From Veillonellaceae bacterium (GTDB lineage: Bacteria > Bacillota > Negativicutes > Veillonellales > Negativicoccaceae), in assembly GCA_022771805.1 (NCBI GenBank), contig JALELM010000020.1, positions 62,001-126,000 on the forward strand: DNA of 64,000 nucleotides, in the 5' to 3' direction. The translations under genes were made by a program, and so were the position numbers. The first letter of the stretch is position 1. Each line of letters opens with the position of its first letter. Below, one piece after another: positions 62,704-64,000 of this stretch. The notes under the pieces are model-generated. The model did no database searches and was not told where the DNA came from. It worked only from the letters and a program-made list of their open reading frames with translations.

Positions 62704-64000
62704 TGACGGAAAAAAGAAAAGTTCGCGGTGATTATTTTGTCGGTCTGGATATGGGAACCGGATCGGTCGGTTGGGCCGTTACGGATACAGACTATCAATT
62801 GCAACGCTTTAACCGCAAAGATATGTGGGGAGCCCGTTTGTTTGATGATGCGTCGACCGCGGCGGAACGGCGTACATTCAGGACCGCTCGGCGGCGCTTG
62901 GCGCGCAGGCGGCAACGCATCGCTTGGCTGCAGGAGTTTTTCGCCGAAGAAGTGGCAAAAGTGGATCCGTTGTTCTTCCTGCGCCTGAATGAAAGCAAGT
63001 ACCATGTCGAAGATAAGAACAGAGATCTGCACGGGGATACGAATACGCTGTTTGCGGATTCGGACTTGACGGACACAGCGTACCATAAGCAATTCCCGAC
63101 GATATATCATTTGCGTAAATATCTGATGGAGACGGAAGAAAAACCGGATATCCGTTTGGTGTATTTGGGGATTCATCATATCTTGAAAAACCGCGGCCAT
63201 TTTCTTTTTGCGGATACCAATATGAAAGAAATTCGTCGCTTTGCGCCCTTGTGGACGCGGCTCTGTCTGTACCTCGAAGATATGTACGAATCCTGCCCGT
63301 TGGATACAACGGCGGGAGATCGCATTGCGGAGATCCTCTTGACGGACGACACGTTGCGAAACAAGAAATCACGGTTGAAAACCTTTGCGCTGAACGGAGA
63401 TAAGCAGGCGGAGAATATACTGTATACGTTGGCCGGCGCGAAGATGAGCTTGGCGAAGCTGTTTGCCGACGAGGAGCTGAAAGAGGCGGAACCGAAAGAT
63501 ATTCAATTCGGCCGGACGGATTATGATACGGAACGGGATGCATATGCGGCGGCACTGGATACGCGGGTCGAGATGCTGGATTTGCTGAAAGCGATTTACG
63601 ACTGGATGGTACTTACGCGCATTCTCGGTGACTATGACTATCTGTCCTCTGCGCAGGTGGCGCTGTACGAAGACCATCAACATGATTTGCGAGATCTCAA
63701 GGCTTTGTTGAGCAAGTACACGGATAAAGAAACGGTACGAGCGGCATTCCGCGCTACGGACATTGAAGGGAACTATCCGGCCTACGTCCGTCTCAGCCAA
63801 GTCGGCAATAAAAAGCGTGTCGTCACCTCCAAACTCGCCGATCAGGAAGCCGTGAACAAATATTTCCTTGCTATTGTAAAAGACATCGAGCCGAATGAGG
63901 AAGATCGGGCGCGCCATGAGCGGATAACGGCTCGCTTGGAACAGGGGCAAGCCTTACCGAAACCGCGCAGCAAGGACAACAGCGTCATTCCTTACCAAGT
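62703..64000 (+). CDS. cas9: CRISPR-associated endonuclease Cas9 (type II-A), N-terminal part
   Basis: The frame is open to the window end (432 codons visible; the full protein should be about 1,350-1,400 residues). RuvC-I motif FVGLDMGTGSVGWAV with catalytic Asp16, the Arg-rich bridge helix RTARRRLARRRQRI (about residues 60-73), then the REC lobe (YHLRKYLMETEEKPDIRLVYLGIHHILKNRGHFLF). The N-terminus and REC layout match the II-A group of Firmicutes. The ribosome site is AGAGGAAGGGG, about 10 bases upstream. HNH, later RuvC and PAM-interacting parts lie beyond the window. Confidence 0.96.
   Translation, partial: MTEKRKVRGDYFVGLDMGTGSVGWAVTDTDYQLQRFNRKDMWGARLFDDASTAAERRTFRTARRRLARRRQRIAWLQEFFAEEVAKVDPLFFLRLNESKYHVEDKNRDLHGDTNTLFADSDLTDTAYHKQFPTIYHLRKYLMETEEKPDIRLVYLGIHHILKNRGHFLFADTNMKEIRRFAPLWTRLCLYLEDMYESCPLDTTAGDRIAEILLTDDTLRNKKSRLKTFALNGDKQAENILYTLAGAKMSLAKLFADEELKEAEPKDIQFGRTDYDTERDAYAAALDTRVEMLDLLKAIYDWMVLTRILGDYDYLSSAQVALYEDHQHDLRDLKALLSKYTDKETVRAAFRATDIEGNYPAYVRLSQVGNKKRVVTSKLADQEAVNKYFLAIVKDIEPNEEDRARHERITARLEQGQALPKPRSKDNSVIPYQ

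Overview
The window reads as chromosome of a Gram-positive-lineage but diderm bacterium, most likely of the class Negativicutes (Veillonella/Megasphaera/Negativicoccus-like). The evidence is T-box riboswitches, a YhaO/YhaN pair and HutP on one side, and an outer-membrane beta-barrel protein with a signal peptide and C-terminal Phe on the other. Genus assignment is inference only. Genes are dense, G+C is moderately high, and most transcription units end in strong Rho-independent hairpins. No rRNA, tRNA, insertion sequence or prophage was recognised.

Layout. 1-2.9 kb: a T-box leader with a likely Ile specifier controls an isoleucine-2-epimerase-like enzyme and a YkvI-type transporter. 2.9-9.7 kb: bioB, divergent from a MocR regulator that is followed by a YhaO-like nuclease and a YhaN-like AAA protein. 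10-11.7 kb: a GT51 transglycosylase and an orphan metal-chelate-binding lipoprotein (minus strand). 11.8-14.5 kb: argGH. 14.5-18.5 kb (minus): feoAB and an SLC13 carrier with a divergent LysR. 19.8-20.9 kb: an accessory island of two tandem paralogous small genes, repeated promoter modules and a structured 84-bp inverted repeat. 21-24 kb: a YigZ protein and copper ATPase copA. 24-29 kb: an Ugp/sugar-type ABC operon ending in a TIM-barrel enzyme. 29-34.9 kb: crotonase, divergent D- and L-2-hydroxyacid dehydrogenases, the outer-membrane protein and a CLC antiporter. 35-37 kb: WecA-like and WecB enzymes for undecaprenyl-linked polysaccharide. 37-44.4 kb: complete F1Fo ATP synthase operon. 44.4-45.4 kb: a decayed repeat-containing surface-protein gene. 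45.6-48.6 kb: a secreted polysaccharide-modifying operon. 48.9-50.3 kb: pyrFE behind an attenuator. 50.4-58.2 kb: divergent deacetylase, TauE exporter, SDR, LEA-like stress cluster, thioesterase, murI and a CofE-like ligase. 58.2-60.8 kb: Thr T-box, thrS and hutP. 60.9-62.2 kb: an APC antiporter. 62.5-64 kb: tracrRNA and the 5' third of a type II-A cas9, cut by the window end.

Regulation is unusually legible. There are two T-boxes, a pyr attenuator, many TTGACA-N17-TATAAT-type promoters (often with a TGn extended -10), and a tracrRNA promoter whose -35 box overlaps the cas9 start codon. The least explained parts are the small-gene island at 19.8-20.9 kb and the regulatory architecture upstream of cas9.
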